DNA of 64,000 nucleotides from Larix kaempferi (taxonomy: Eukaryota; Streptophyta; Pinopsida; Pinales; Pinaceae): positions 1,760,001 to 1,824,000 of the forward strand of contig BSBM01001383.1 in the NCBI GenBank assembly GCA_027924585.1, in the 5' to 3' direction. Position numbers and translations under genes: made by a program. Shown piece by piece: positions 48,176 to 60,358 of this stretch (its first letter is position 1; each line of letters begins with the position of its first letter). The notes beneath the pieces are model-generated. The model was not told where the DNA came from. It worked only from the letters and a program-made list of their open reading frames with translations, and did not search any database.

Positions 48176-51100
48176 TGGGGTCCTATACCCTCATTGTTTC
48201 TAGAGCAGATCAGAGTTGGATCAGTTTTGTTGAGCAAGGTAATGTTGCAGAGCAATGATGCCCTTTAGATTTCTAAGCTTGGGCATTGGTTTCCAGTTAT
48301 TTATATTACCTATGATGGATCCTTGTACTTCATTTTTATATCATATCCATGCCTAGACAATGTTATTTATGGAATTTTTGGTTTGTACTGACTGATTGAC
48401 TTATTGTAAATTTTATTTACACTTGTAATATTTCGATGAGCATGTGAGTAGGATTTTTGTATAACATTGTATTCAAAATTAGTGTATGTTTTATATACAT
48501 ATCATTATTTGGAATGGTCTCTAGAGAATTGCATGGATCACAACCTCTCCCTTGGTTCCATTTTTGTCCTTTTCCACCTTTCATCCATTTCACCCTTGCT
48601 TGTGAACAAACCTATTGATGTAGATATGACTAACTGACTCAAGGACATCCCCCTCTTTGACCTATTTGTTAGGATGGCATCCATGTTATCCCCTAGTGTC
48701 TCGGATCTTATGTGTGCAACAAAAATATTTGAATTCTCATGTGATTCATTTTGGATCATCGATGTTTGATTTTGAACCTAGGAGAGTTGGTATTCTAAAG
48801 CCTTATTCTTATTGTTAGTTACCCCCGATGATTGACTATGTGCCTAGGATTACCGTCATCTGACCATATATCCCATATTACTTGTAAATCCCTGCAGGTT
48901 GGGTGGGATCTAAGGTTCGAATAGTTTCCATAAGTGTGCTCCCAATACTTGAAACAAGTTCCCCTATCCTTGAAATTGGTTGGTGGTTTGAGGGTTAGGT
49001 ACTCCTTGAATTAAGAAGTTAAACCTATTTTATCTAAATAAGCATTATTGTGGAAAATTTGGCGCACCTATGGATGGTGGCTGGAGGTGGATCTAAGGTC
49101 ATGTCATCATTGATTCCTAGAAGGAATCCAAGGCCAATACCTTTCATTCATTATCCAACTAAAAGATATGAAAAGCAAAAGAAAGAAAGTGTCCAAAAGA
49201 AAAAGTACCAAAAAGAAAAGAAAAAGAAAAGTGAAATAAAAGGAAAAAATATATGCATAAGAAAAAAAAGGGGGGACTTGCTAAAGTCAAAGGGGTATCA
49301 TCTTCTAGCATATCATCCATATGTGATACACCATGCTTCCCTATTGTTTTCCTGAATAACAAATGTCATAGAGGCCCCTATTTTTCCCTTTCTTCTGCAA
49401 GAGTAACTCAAGTCTTCCAAGACCAATATCTCACTTTACTAGCCTTTGAATTTTTTTTCCATCCACTCCACCCAACAGAAGGTTGATCTAAAAATGCTTT
49501 ATGATGGCTAACTAGATGTTGATATGTGTATAAAATATTTACTGCATGTTGTATGCTTTGTTATACATTCATCCTATGATGAGACTATGTAGGGATTAGT
49601 AGCATTGCTTATGTAAAGTATAATTTGTGATTTTAGTTATCTTTCAATACTATTTATTCTAAGTGGTATTTCATCCTCATTCAAGCTTTGGATGAGTCCT
49701 TGCACCATTGGACTTCATTGTAGAAGTTTGACAAAGAGTTTATTTTTTACTTAGTAAAACCCGACTTTGACTTGGTCAACAAGACCAACAAGCAGTATGA
49801 GAGATTCATGATCCATATTTCATCAAGCTACAACCATTAAAGGCCAATTGGACCCCTCCAAGTGTTGTTTTCTTCCTACTTTGATTAATAAGCTTTAATA
49901 TGGAATATTAATAAGCTTTGAGTATTAATTATCCTACTTGGGAATTAATTAAAATAATTAACAGGATTTACCTAAGCATAGAATTTAAAATTCCTAAGTC
50001 TAGTGGGGAATTAATCAAATGAAGAAATATTGATATTTTGGAAAAAGTGGCAACTTGGGTCCCCATAAAAACAAATTATAAACAATACCCAAGTCTCTGA
50101 ATATCCATCTAGCATCTCAAGTGGGCTTGACATGCTTCCTCCTCCAAGGGGGGTGCACTTCTGTCACCTAGGGGCAAATTGGAAAAATTTGACTTATGTA
50201 AAAGCAAGCAAACAATGAAATAACTTGAAAAGTAATGTAAGGGGGGGGGGGGCAGTGACCCCCTTGTTAGTACGAAAATTTACTACCTAAAATTTCCACT
50301 TCTACCTATACCTACTGGATTTCCACTTCAACCTATACCTACTGGCCTTTTTTCTAGCTTAAACTTTCAATTTTATTTCTAATTTACTGTTTGATTTGTT
50401 TGTTATTCACTAGTTCTTACTTATGTTTTTTTGTTTTTGATAAGTTGATTGATTGCATGAATCTTGAAGATTTTATAGTCTGGTGGAGATATTTTGTTAT
50501 GCTATGATCATATGCAGATGGTTCTCCCAAGTCAGATTTATGCTTTCAGTTTTCAAACATTTCGTAGTTCTGTAGTGAAACCTTGAAGTTTTAAATATAT
50601 CAGCGTTGCAGGATGAGTTCCCATTCTTCAACAAAACTCAGTTCTTCTAATGCATTGGCACTACAGAATGAGTTGTGATTCTATAGCGAAAGTTTGTTTT
50701 CTATGGCTTGTAGGTACTGTAGAATGAGCTTCAATTCTGTAGCATAAATTTATTTTTGTAGTATTCAAGGTGTTCAAGAATCAAACTTGATTCTGTATCA
50801 AAGATTCAATTTCGTTGGTGTAAATTCGCTACATAATTCTATCAAAATTAAAGGACACGTATTACAGTAAAATTTTACATCGCCTTTACTTTCAAGTCTG
50901 TTATCTGCACTTTCATAATCCACTTTGTCGAATCAACCATATGATGGGTCCTATATCATCAAGCAAGATCATGTGGATATTGAATCGGTACTGGCGTGAT
51001 GATTCTACTCTATAGTTCCACCATCGAGTAGATCTATGTGCAGCTACCACTAGACTGTTATGAACATGTGTCACTAACCACAGATTATGACCCAGTTGAT

Positions 51101-51181
51101 TAGGAGCATGCAATAATGAATTTTCAATTCATGAAATGGTTTCTATTTATTTATTGAAAGGCCATCCTTTATTTTGAAAAT
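48176..51181. other. Unassigned AT-rich sequence
   Basis: About 3 kb without a supported gene. Contains a purine-rich tract (49160-49275, translated as a lysine-rich run, low complexity) and a run of twelve G at 50241-50252. Probably old transposon debris. Confidence 0.45.
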
Positions 51182-52839
51182 ATGGTTTTATTTCTACAAC
51201 CATTTCATGTTCTGCAGCACCTTGTCGAGCTTCCATTTTTCAGCTACCATATTGCATACCTAGCCATGGCACCTCATAAATGCAGATACCTAATGTGTCA
51301 TGAACCTGATGGCATGCTATTAGATTTTTATCTTGAATGCAAGAGGATATTTCAAGAAGCAGTTGCATGTTATGAGTTTTGTCAGTGTCTTCAGGGTTAT
51401 AACCATAAAGTAGCTCGAGCCTTCATAAAATTATTTGATGGTCATCAAGTTGTGATTGGAGGTTTAATCATTAAAGTGTTTGAAGAATAAATAGAACGCA
51501 TTTTTCCTCTACCTATAGAGTGAGAGAGATGGTTTAAGCAATAACAGGTCAAAAATTCTGATTGTGACCAGTTTTTGAAAGATCAACATCAAAACCCCAT
51601 TTGGAGAAAGGGCTTTCCTAGAGCTTGGTTAAAGGAGGAATGGGCACAACTTTTGGTAATGGTCCATAAATTTATAACAAATGAATGTACGTATAACATT
51701 GTGTTCCTTTATCACATGTGTTTTCTTCTTCATTTTACTGGAGAGTACAAGTTAAATTTGCATTATTTCTTATTGAAGGGCCTAACTAAAATGTTCAAGA
51801 AAATTCAGAAAACTCCTAAGCTGCCACTAAGCTGCAACATAGTGTCTTTCACCATCCACTCATTAAAATGCTCATTCAAGATGAATTCAACAAGGTGGGA
51901 AGGACATGGGATCATTTCCTTTTATTCTCTAGTTTAAATAATGATGTTATTCCTCCACCTCAATAATGTGAATCTACAACTTCAAGCAAAAGGCATGAAT
52001 CAATTAAGAAATCGAAAGGATCAGGTGGAAATCATTCAAACCCCCAACAAACAGTTTCACCTTCTTCTACAGAGATTTTAAGCAAGGGAGATAAGGGTTT
52101 AAACACAATAAACAAAGGATCAAGGAAAATATTACATTTTATAGCAGTAGAGGGTGAAGACAGCTCTGAGATCTGTAAAGTGTACACTAGGAGAAGAAGG
52201 AAAGGGAAAACAAACATAGAAAATGAAGTTTGAGAAGACCCAGCAGAATTAGAAATTCAACCTGTTGATGTGGAGAAAATGTCATCTCCAGTTGAAACCC
52301 CTGACAATTAGAAACCAAAGAAGAAGAAAAAACTGAAAGTGTCATCCCCTTCCTTGGGAAGGAGGCCTAATACTAGGCCAACTAACAAGTTGAGGATGAA
52401 TGTCGAAGCTATTTTTTATCCATCTTTAAAAAACAAGACAGTTATTCAAACAGATGACTCTCCCTCTGTTGTAGAAAAGAAATGTTCTAAAGGTCAGTAT
52501 TCTAAGAAAGCAAAGAGAAAGATGGGAGTTTCCAAGAATAGGGATGTTGAAAAATCAAAGGTGCTAGAACCTGAACTTATTTTTGAGATGGTGTCAAGAC
52601 CTAAGTTAGAACAAATGGAGCTTGAGAGACCAGCATCACCTATGCAGACAAAGATAAAAGTTCAAGAAACATCAATGTTGTGGAAAAAATTGCGCAAGTG
52701 CACTCTTCCACTTGGTAAGGGGTTAAGCCTTGTAGGTTGCAGTAAGGCCTCAGTCCTTGGATCCCCTTTTTGTGTATGGTTGGTATGCCGCCAAGTGACC
52801 CTGCAAGATATTGTTAGTGTAGTTCACATTCAAACATAG
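51182..52839 (+). pseudogene. Degenerate repeat-type ORF of unknown function
   Basis: A decayed plus-strand protein: CYEFCQCLQGYNHKVARAF, a stop at 51488, ERWFKQ near 51530, NPIWRKGFPRAWLKEEWAQL (51595), FLYHMCFLLHFTGEYKLNLH (51708), then after a frameshift a basic, low-complexity C-terminal part (KPKKKKKLKVSSPSLGRRPN, 52315) reminiscent of a nuclear localisation signal. No gag-pol motif. It ends just before a polypurine tract and a TG, as expected for an ORF inside an LTR element. Function unknown; similar in style to the ORF in element E but not alignable by eye. Confidence 0.45.
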
Positions 52840-52879
52840 AAATATTGATCAAAACAAAATTAAAGATATGGGGGGAGAA

Positions 52880-53705
52880 TGCAAACTCCAACAAAAACCA
52901 AAGATATGTTAAACCATTATTGTATTTCCCAGTGGAATAGTTTTACAACACCTAGGAGGTGTGGATTCAATGGAATCCAACAATATCCCTTAGGAATCCC
53001 TTTCTTATCCAAACTAAATGTTAAGTAGATGGTAGAACAATGGAGAGAAACACTTTCCCATAGATGGAAGGGAGCTTGGGAATGCTTACAATGGTAGGAA
53101 ATGGTGGGCTATGAGGAAGATCCAAATCAAATCTAGCATCATAAACTTACTCTGACTTCTCTCTACCAAATGCATGACAATGGCTTCCTTTTATAGGCCA
53201 ACAAGTGGCCAACAAACAACTAGATCCAAATGTGAACTCTCCTTCTCAATGAACTAGTTCCAAGGTACACAAGGGGGGATAATTAATGCCACCAAGTGTG
53301 TGAGGAGCCGAATTCAGATATTTGGGGAGGACTGAGTCTTCAATGCATCGTTGGGAGTGATTGGTCCCACCATTTTGATAGTAGAGCTTCTATCGAAGGA
53401 AAATCCACAAGGGTGTAGCGCGGGCATTGTTTAGATAACATGTGCTATAGCACGTGTCAATTGTGTATTACCCGTGCTACCCTTTGTTTTGACTATTCCT
53501 TGGCACTTATGGACTCATGTTTTGTTTTGGATATGTTGAGGATGCCTATTGTGAGATGCATTCTTTATGTTGATGATGCCTTACTGGATGAATATCTGAA
53601 ATGTCGCATGTGAGCGATTTATAGGCGTTAACATATGCCCCTTGATGTATGAAGCTCAAAGGGTACTGTAGAACCGATAAGGCCTATGGTGAAATGCATT
53701 CTTTA
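52880..53705 (+). repeat. Candidate LTR (element M), interrupted by element I
   Basis: Purine tract 'tatggggggagaa' followed by TGCAAACTCC. The stretch 53223-53680 recurs after element I. 53681-53705 resembles 53543-53567 (about 3 mismatches in 25), adding a short internal repeat at the junction. The LTR's far end is not identified. Confidence 0.35.
53223..53680 (+). repeat. 458-bp direct repeat, left copy
   Basis: From 'gatccaaatgtgaactctcc' to 'gtagaaccgataa'; pairs with 60359-60816 at the same length with scattered substitutions. It is not part of element I. Confidence 0.9.
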
Positions 53706-54342
53706 TGTTGATATATTTGTAACTTCGGAAGATATTCACTTGTACATTGTATTTGTACTTTATTGTATCCCCAACAGAGATGTATTGTTCCTCTAATTGG
53801 AAGTGTCGTCAATTGTACTTGCATGTGTCGCAAGTTATATTGCAAGTGTCGTAACTTATACTTGATGGGTTATTAGACCACCTTGATGGGTTCGTCCCTG
53901 TATGAGTCATGTGGGTCAAAGGGTTATTAGACCACCCTAGTAGGGGTCATCCCAGTCAGCATTATGTTAAATGGTTAAGTTGAGGCAGACCTAGTTTAGT
54001 AAAGGTCAAGTGAAAGTTAGTGTATAAATAGAGAGTGTCTCTCTCATTTTACACATTCTATTATTCACTCACTTTGCATTAGTGAGAGAGAGGAGGAGTG
54101 CGCACAAGTGGAGGAGGAGTATGCTACTGAAGATATATATCTCTTGGGTTTGATCATTGTGATCCTTTTATTGATGCTTATTTTATCTATGAGGAAGTTG
54201 CGGGGTTTTTCACTTTCTTGGTTTTCCCCAGTGAAACGTTTTGTGTCTCTTGTCTCTTGTCTCTTATGCTTGATATGTTGTAGATGTTGTTCTTTCAGTT
54301 AACGTCCTAGATCAGATTGAATTAAATGTTGAAAAACTAACA
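53706..54342 (+). repeat. 5' LTR of element I
   Basis: TGTTGATATATTTGTAAC... to ...AAACTAACA; two U3 modules, three 'aagtgtcg'-type repeats upstream of them, TATA box 54023-54030. Confidence 0.93.
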
Positions 54343-54360
54343 TGGTATCAGAGCTATCCT
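54343..54360 (+). other. Primer-binding site of element I
   Basis: TGGTATCAGAGCTATCCT; initiator-Met tRNA complement. Confidence 0.9.
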
Positions 54361-55528
54361 GAAGGAAGGCATGGTATGGAATTTATGAGACTTGTTGCAC
54401 TTGCGACAAATTGGAAGCTAGGGCTTGATATAGAAAAAACTAGTCATTGTGGAACTTTCACTATAAATAAATTTTGGAGAAGGTTCAGATTCTGAAACAT
54501 CTATAGGTCATATATAACATCCACATGTGCCTTGTGTCCGAAGCAAAGCATCTAATTCATTGTAATTTTTGATTTATGATCTGTACAAGTTAGGGTTTAT
54601 GCCTCTTCCAGATCTCAGTCATAAACAGGTGACCTGGGACAAAAGGCCACAACTTGGGCTAGGAAGCTCCAAATGAAATTCCATAAAAAGTGACAGTTAG
54701 GGCATAGACTTTACTTTCACAGGTTCGTGTTTCAGAGGTTGAAGATTAAACAGTGACATGTGGCACTCCGTACAAGTTTGCTCTCCTATTTTATCCCATA
54801 AACAAGTCACGTTGCAACACTTGGCATAAATCTCTCTCAGAGAATCCAATTGAGGTCATACCTATGGGGTTGGAAAAATGACAGTTCAGGATACCAAAGG
54901 CCAAAGTTTTAGACCTTGTGGATTTGCAATTTCAGAGACGCATCAAAAACAATCAGGGGCATATTTCTGTCAAAACAGAATTGGATTCTGAGCACCTTCA
55001 TTCTTGGCTTGTCACTGCTGCGAGAATTTAGGGCTTTGGAGAAAGTTGGAATTTTTTGAAATGGATTCCATGGCTGAATGCTCCTCATCAGAATTGAAAC
55101 TTAGAGACCAAGATTGAATTTTGTGGTTGGGAAGAAGGCCGGGCTTAATCAAACCCTAGTTCGGTATTTTGATCAGAAAGGTGGAAAATTAGGGCTTTTG
55201 CAAAAGTTGGAATTTTTGAAATTTGTGACCACGGCTGGAAGCTCCTCAGAAAAATCGAAGTTTAGAACACAAGATATAACCTTTTGGATGGGAAGAATAC
55301 CAGGCTCAATCAAACCCTAGTTCAGGATCCTATCTAGAAGATCCGAAAGTTTCAAAGGCATTTTTGAGGGGTCAAATTTTGGAGATTTCAAAATTGAAGT
55401 ATACCAGCTTGATCAGCTCAGCAAGGCACATCTTTTCATCCAATCAGAAGTTTGAAATTCAAATTTTGAATTTTTAGGGTTTCTCTGACAAACCCTAATC
55501 CATCTCCAAATCCAATTTCAACAAATCG
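54361..55528 (+). other. 5' leader of element I
   Basis: Non-coding, homologous to leaders of C, F and G; no gene seen. Confidence 0.65.
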
Positions 55529-55630
55529 AAGTGGATTGGGTTAATCCTAGAAGAGAATGAATTGGACACCTGGATAAGTGAAGAAGTTCCAGTTCCAAAG
55601 GAAGATGAGGCTAAGGCCTTACATAAGAAT
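55529..55630 (+). pseudogene. Truncated gag N-terminus of element I
   Basis: Open for 34 codons, from KWIGLILEENELDTWIS to EDEAKALHKN, matching A's gag about residues 22-57 except at its start. The methionine and preceding residues are lost, and the frame then leaves gag at the same point as in C. Exactly the same 102-nt length as C's remnant. Confidence 0.78.
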
Positions 55631-57173
55631 GATACAAGCAATCTCGACAAGTATGACTTGAGTAGATACAGGTATGTTCATGATTAAGTTTATGATATGT
55701 TTGTCTTCATACTATTTAGGTTAGTACAACCTTGATTAATGTTAGACTTGTCTTATCATCCTAGTAAAAGCATGTGAATGATAGAATACATTCATTGATT
55801 AGGGTTATGACACTTATGATTGTACTAATGCACTATGGTGTTGTATGAGGATGATATTGTCCGCTAACATGAAAGATACAAATCAAGTTCTAGATCAAGA
55901 ACATATGACCATGGTGACACAAAGACAAATACTCATGGATCACTTAGAATCTCTACTTACGAGGTATGTATAATTTGGTTCTACAATGCTTAACCTATGA
56001 GATATGCAAGTTACTAGCACAAGTCATTGAAGAGAACAAGAAGACATTACGCAGGTATGTTAGACATAACTAGCTAACATGATAAGCCAGGTATGTATTT
56101 CCTATATCAAGTTATAACCCTACCTTGTGTTAGGATCTCTTATATAAGAATACCTTTGTATGATTGATGATTGTTCATGAAGTTATGAGTTTGAGTAATC
56201 ATTGGATTATGCATATTATGTTTCTTACTTTGATTAGTGATATAACTAACCACAAGAATCCTATGGTCAAATAAGAATATGCATGAGTAATAGAAGTCCT
56301 CCCTGAAACCTTGAATACTAAAGCTTGTGATAAATTACCTGTGTGTGAAATGATCATGACCATAGATGTTAAGAGTATTTAGAATCATAATGTTTTGATA
56401 GTATTGAGATTATACTAATGAATTTATGATTATGTATGAGATCTTGAGGATAACACAATGATGACACTAGAGCACACTTAAGAATGCATAATGGTCCAGG
56501 ATGAATATAAGTTCAAGGACAGGTAATCCAGGAAGCAAATATCAAGAGGGAGCACACTCCAGTAGTTCCTGCAAGGAAGCAAAGATTGAGAGGGAGTCCA
56601 CCCTACAACCAAACAAAGATAAGTATTTGAATTGTCATATCTTGTATATATGATTACTTAAATGATGTTGTCCAGTCATGTACATACTTATGTTCCTAGA
56701 TTTATGATATGTATTATGCATATTAGAAAAGTTGCATTAATGAACAAGATACTACTAATATGCAAGTAACGGGTAAGTGGCTTATGGTACTGTACAACAT
56801 TCCATTGCTACTTATCTAGAATGAAACCTCTTTGCTAACATATTGGGAGTTGTGCACACTCTTAACAAATGTTCTGGTAGAGATGGAAGGCATCTAGAAA
56901 GTTACGGGATATGGATAAATGTTGTATTGAAGCATTGGCTAAGATAATTGCATGACTGTATGACATATGTCTTTATGCATAAGAATGTGTTTTTTGAAAA
57001 AACTATTAGAAGTTTATAATCATGCAATTGAATTTGACTTGTAAGAAAGATCATGTACAATCACCTACAAAAGAAGGAAAACAACATTTGTTCCAGCAAC
57101 GAAGTTCAAGAAAAATATCTATTGAATATATTGAATAATCTAAAGTTTCTAGGATTCGGGATGCAGTAATAGA
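55631..57173 (+). other. Conserved non-retroviral insert of element I
   Basis: Homologous to inserts of C, F and G. A stop-free stretch (about 55881-55962, NQVLDQEHMTMVTQRQIL and on) ends at GTATGT (55963-55968); 'gcaag' (to 56010) precedes a 44-nt segment ending 'cgcag' and another GTATGT (56055-56060). A third junction ('aagccag' then GTATGT) follows near 56090. Further shared blocks lie at 56520-56620 and 56810-56960. Origin unknown. Confidence 0.7.
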
Positions 57174-58447
57174 AGAATGCCATGATCGAGGAATACCAGT
57201 CGATCCTGAAGAATGATGTTTGGGATGTGGTCCGAAGACTAGATGGGAAGTCCGTTGTGACTTCCAAGTGGATCTATAAGATCAAGAATGCTACAGATGG
57301 CGGCATAGAGAAATATAAGGCGAGAAAGAGGGAATAGACTATGAAGAAACTTTTGCTCATGTAGCCATATACACTTCCATCAAAACAGTAATTGCTTTGG
57401 CTATAGTGATGAAGTAGAAGATACACCAGATGGATGTCAAGACAGATTTCTTGAATGGTGTAGTCAAAGAGGAAGTGTATGTAAAGCAGCCACTCGGTTT
57501 TGAGACACATGATAGGGAGTCACATATGTGCAGATTGAATATAGCCTTGTATGGTTTGAAACAAGCACCCAGGACTTGGGTATGATGCTTTACTTTCTAG
57601 GTATGGAGGTGTGGCAGAGTGCAGATGGAATCTTCCTTGGACAAGGGAAGTATGCAGTAGAGATCCTGAAGCAGTTTGGGATGATGGACTGCAATGCCAT
57701 GGACACACCTATGGAATTGAACTTGAAACTATTGAGTGATGCTTCATTAGAGATAGTTGATGTCATGGTGTATCGTCAGATGATTGGGTCCTTGATGTAC
57801 CTGACGAACACGAGACCAGATATTTGCTTTGCAGTGAACACATTGAGCTAGTTCCTGGTGGATCCTAGACATGTTCACCTAATTGTTGTGAAGCATATTC
57901 TGAGGTACGTGAAGGGTACAGTTGATTATGGGATCAAGTATAATGTGAATCAAAAGTTTAACCTGGAGGGTTATGTTGATTCAGATTAGGTAGGAAATGC
58001 TGCAGATAGGAAGAGCACTTCGGGGTGCTGCTTCAGTATGGGATCAAGTGTGATCTCTTGGTTTAGCAGGAAGCAATCCTACATAGCACTAAGTACAGCC
58101 GAAGCAGAGTATGTCGCAGCTTGTTTGGCTAGTTGTGAGGCAGTATGGCTTAGGAAACTACTGTCTGAGTTATTTGATCGTTGGATGCTACATGTATATA
58201 TTGTGACAACCAAAGTTGTGTGAAGTTGTGAGAGAACCCGGTGTTCCATGACAGGTTGAAGCACATCGAGATCAAATATCACTATATCAGGGATATGGTG
58301 CAGAGAGGAGCAGTGAAGATCCTGTATGTTACGACGGATGAGCAGGTTGCATATGTGTTGACTAAACCACTAGCCAGAGTGAAGTTTGAGTGGTTCAGAG
58401 AGAGGCTTGGTGTTCTTCAGATAGAAGATACTTCGAGGAAGAAGTGA
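57174..58447 (+). pseudogene. Broken copia RT/RNase H of element I
   Basis: RT start (CHDRGIP region, shifted), [19 protein letters not shown] near 57430 with CAG intact where A has its first [14 protein letters not shown], then a deletion of the YVDD region: the frame passes straight to [18 protein letters not shown]. Then GSLMYLTNTRPDICFAVN, TAG 57849-57851 in place of CAG, further stop at about 57988 (TAG for TGG), RNase H ISWFSRKQSYIALSTAEAEY, a frameshift near 58190, and the C-terminus KHIEIKYHYIRDMVQRGA, DEQVAYVLTKPLARVKFEW, ending RKK plus TGA. Confidence 0.87.
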
Positions 58448-59710
58448 TGGACACATTTGCAGGAGACATTCCAAGCATGGTGATAGGAGGGTCCTTCCCA
58501 TGGTTATGGAGGTAAGCGCTGTGTGATGAGCATCAGGACAATGCTCTGGATGATGTTCTGCATGGTGTTGATCAAGATGATGATATGCATCAGGTGGATG
58601 CTTTACATGATCAAGTGGATCATGTGTGATGATATGCATCAGGTGGATGCTTTGTATGATTAGTTTGATTATACGATGATGACAAGTATCAGGATGATGC
58701 TCCAGATGACATGCATCAAGATGATGCTATGATGATGATCAGGATGATCATATGTGATGAGTATCAGGACGATACTCCATATGATATGCATCAGGACGAT
58801 GCTGTGACGATGATCAGGATGATCATGTGATGATGATGTGCATCAGGACGATGTACAGTATGATTTCGATCAGTATGATCATGAGTATCAGGATGATACT
58901 CCGTGGCCATGGGTAGGTTGTGCATGTAGCATAGAAAAGATCCTGGGAGATCGTATCATCTGAGCTAGCATGCTCTTTTGAGGTTTTGCTACTAGAGGCA
59001 TGTAATAAGCCCTAGAGATCCGATAGGTTGACCAGTAAGCTCGTAATCAGTCCTGGGATGCTCTTTAGAGTACTTGTAGGTTGTAAGATGCTCTTTAAAG
59101 GTTTTTCCTAACCACATGTAATCAGCCCTAGAGATCCGATAGGTTGAGTAGTAAGCTCATAATCAGTCCTGGGATGCTCTTTAGAGTAATTGCAGGTTGC
59201 AAGACGCTCTTTAAAGGTTTTGTGGTGTGGTGGTCACATGTAATCAATCCTGGAGATTCGATAGGTTGAGCAGTAAGCTCATAATCAGTCCTGGGATGCT
59301 CTTTAGAGTTCTTGCAAGTTGCAAGACAATCTTTTAAGGTTTTGTGACAGTCGACATGTAAAAGATCCCGGGAGATACGATAGGTTGAGCAATAAGCTTG
59401 TAATCAGTCCTGGGATGCTCTTTCGAGGTTTTGTTGACAAACATAATAAGTATTGAGGATTCCACAATATGGCCAGTGATGATGAAGACCTACAGGAGGC
59501 TAGGCCTACATCCAACATGAAAAAGGGTTAGCTTTGTAGAACTTCCTATGATGAGAATAATTCAGAGATAGCCCAGTAATCGAGATGTCAAGTACAACAG
59601 CAGTGATGATGATGATGCTCTGTGATCTAGTGATGATGATCCAGCTCCAGAATTGAAGACTTGTGCCTATATGTATTGATGACTTGTGTCAAGAGAATAC
59701 CTTCCTAGTT
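58448..59710 (+). repeat. Repeat tail of element I
   Basis: 58.56-58.9 kb: degenerate units on 'tatgcatcaggtggatgc' and 'gatgatcaggatgatca'. 58.95-59.45 kb: 116-122 bp units containing 'gagatccgataggttga' (59014, 59130, 59252) and 'cctgggatgctcttt'. Related to the tails of A and C. Confidence 0.78.
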
Positions 59711-59719
59711 AAGAGGGAG

Positions 59720-60358
59720 TGTTGATGTATTTGTAACTTCGGAAGATATTCACTTGTATATTGTATTTGTACTTTATTGTATCCCCAACGGAGATGTATT
59801 ATTCCTCTGATTGGAAGTGTCGCCAGTTGTACTTGCATGTGTCGCAAGTTATATTATAAGTGTCGTAACTTATACTTGATGGGTTATTAGATCACCTTAA
59901 TGGGGTCGGCCCTGTATGAGCCATGTGGGTCAAAGGGTTATTAGACCACTCTAGTAGGGGTCATCCCAGTCAGCATTATGTTGAATGGTTAAGTTGAGGC
60001 CGACCTAGTTGAGTAAAGGTCAAGTGAAAGTTAGTGTATAAATAGAGAGTGTGTCTCTCTCATTTTACACATTCTATTATTCACTCACTTCGCATTAGTG
60101 AGAGAGAGGAGGAATGCGCATAAGTGGAGGAGAAGTATGATGCTGAAGATATCTATCTCTTGGGTTTGATCATTATGATCCTTGTATTGATGCTAATTCT
60201 ATCTCTGAGGAAGTTGCGGGGTTTTTCACCTTCTTGGTTTTCCCCGGTGAAATGTTTTGTGTCTCTTGTCTCTTGTCTCTTATGCTTGATATGTTGTACA
60301 TGTTGTTCTTTCAGTTAAGATCCTAGATCATATTGAATTAAATGTTGAAAAACTAACA
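59720..60358 (+). repeat. 3' LTR of element I
   Basis: TGTTGATGTATTTGTAAC... to ...AAACTAACA; TATA box 60037-60044; a 2-bp length difference from the 5' LTR in the 'gagtgtgtctctc' run. Confidence 0.93.

Larger units (their letters stand above)
53706..60358 (+). mobile_element. Element I: non-autonomous copia-type element without TSD
   Basis: 6653 bp with LTRs of 637 and 639 bp that differ at nearly 40 positions by hand count (about 94% identity), initiator-Met primer site, leader, gag remnant, inserted non-retroviral segment, RT/RNase H remnant, repeat tail and polypurine tract AAGAGGGAG (59711-59719). Bases before (CTTTA) and after (GATCC) do not match; instead a 458-bp segment is repeated on both sides. 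This suggests that the two halves come from different insertions joined by recombination. Same family as A and C. Confidence 0.93.

Noticed and set aside
49050-49355. Lysine-rich frame as a nuclear protein
   Set aside because: Translation of a purine-rich low-complexity tract; no start context, domain or continuation.
50241-50252. Run of twelve G as a polypurine tract
   Set aside because: No TG...CA LTR follows; taken as a simple homopolymer.
53701-53705. TSD for element I
   Set aside because: CTTTA on the left versus GATCC on the right; no match at 4-6 bp.
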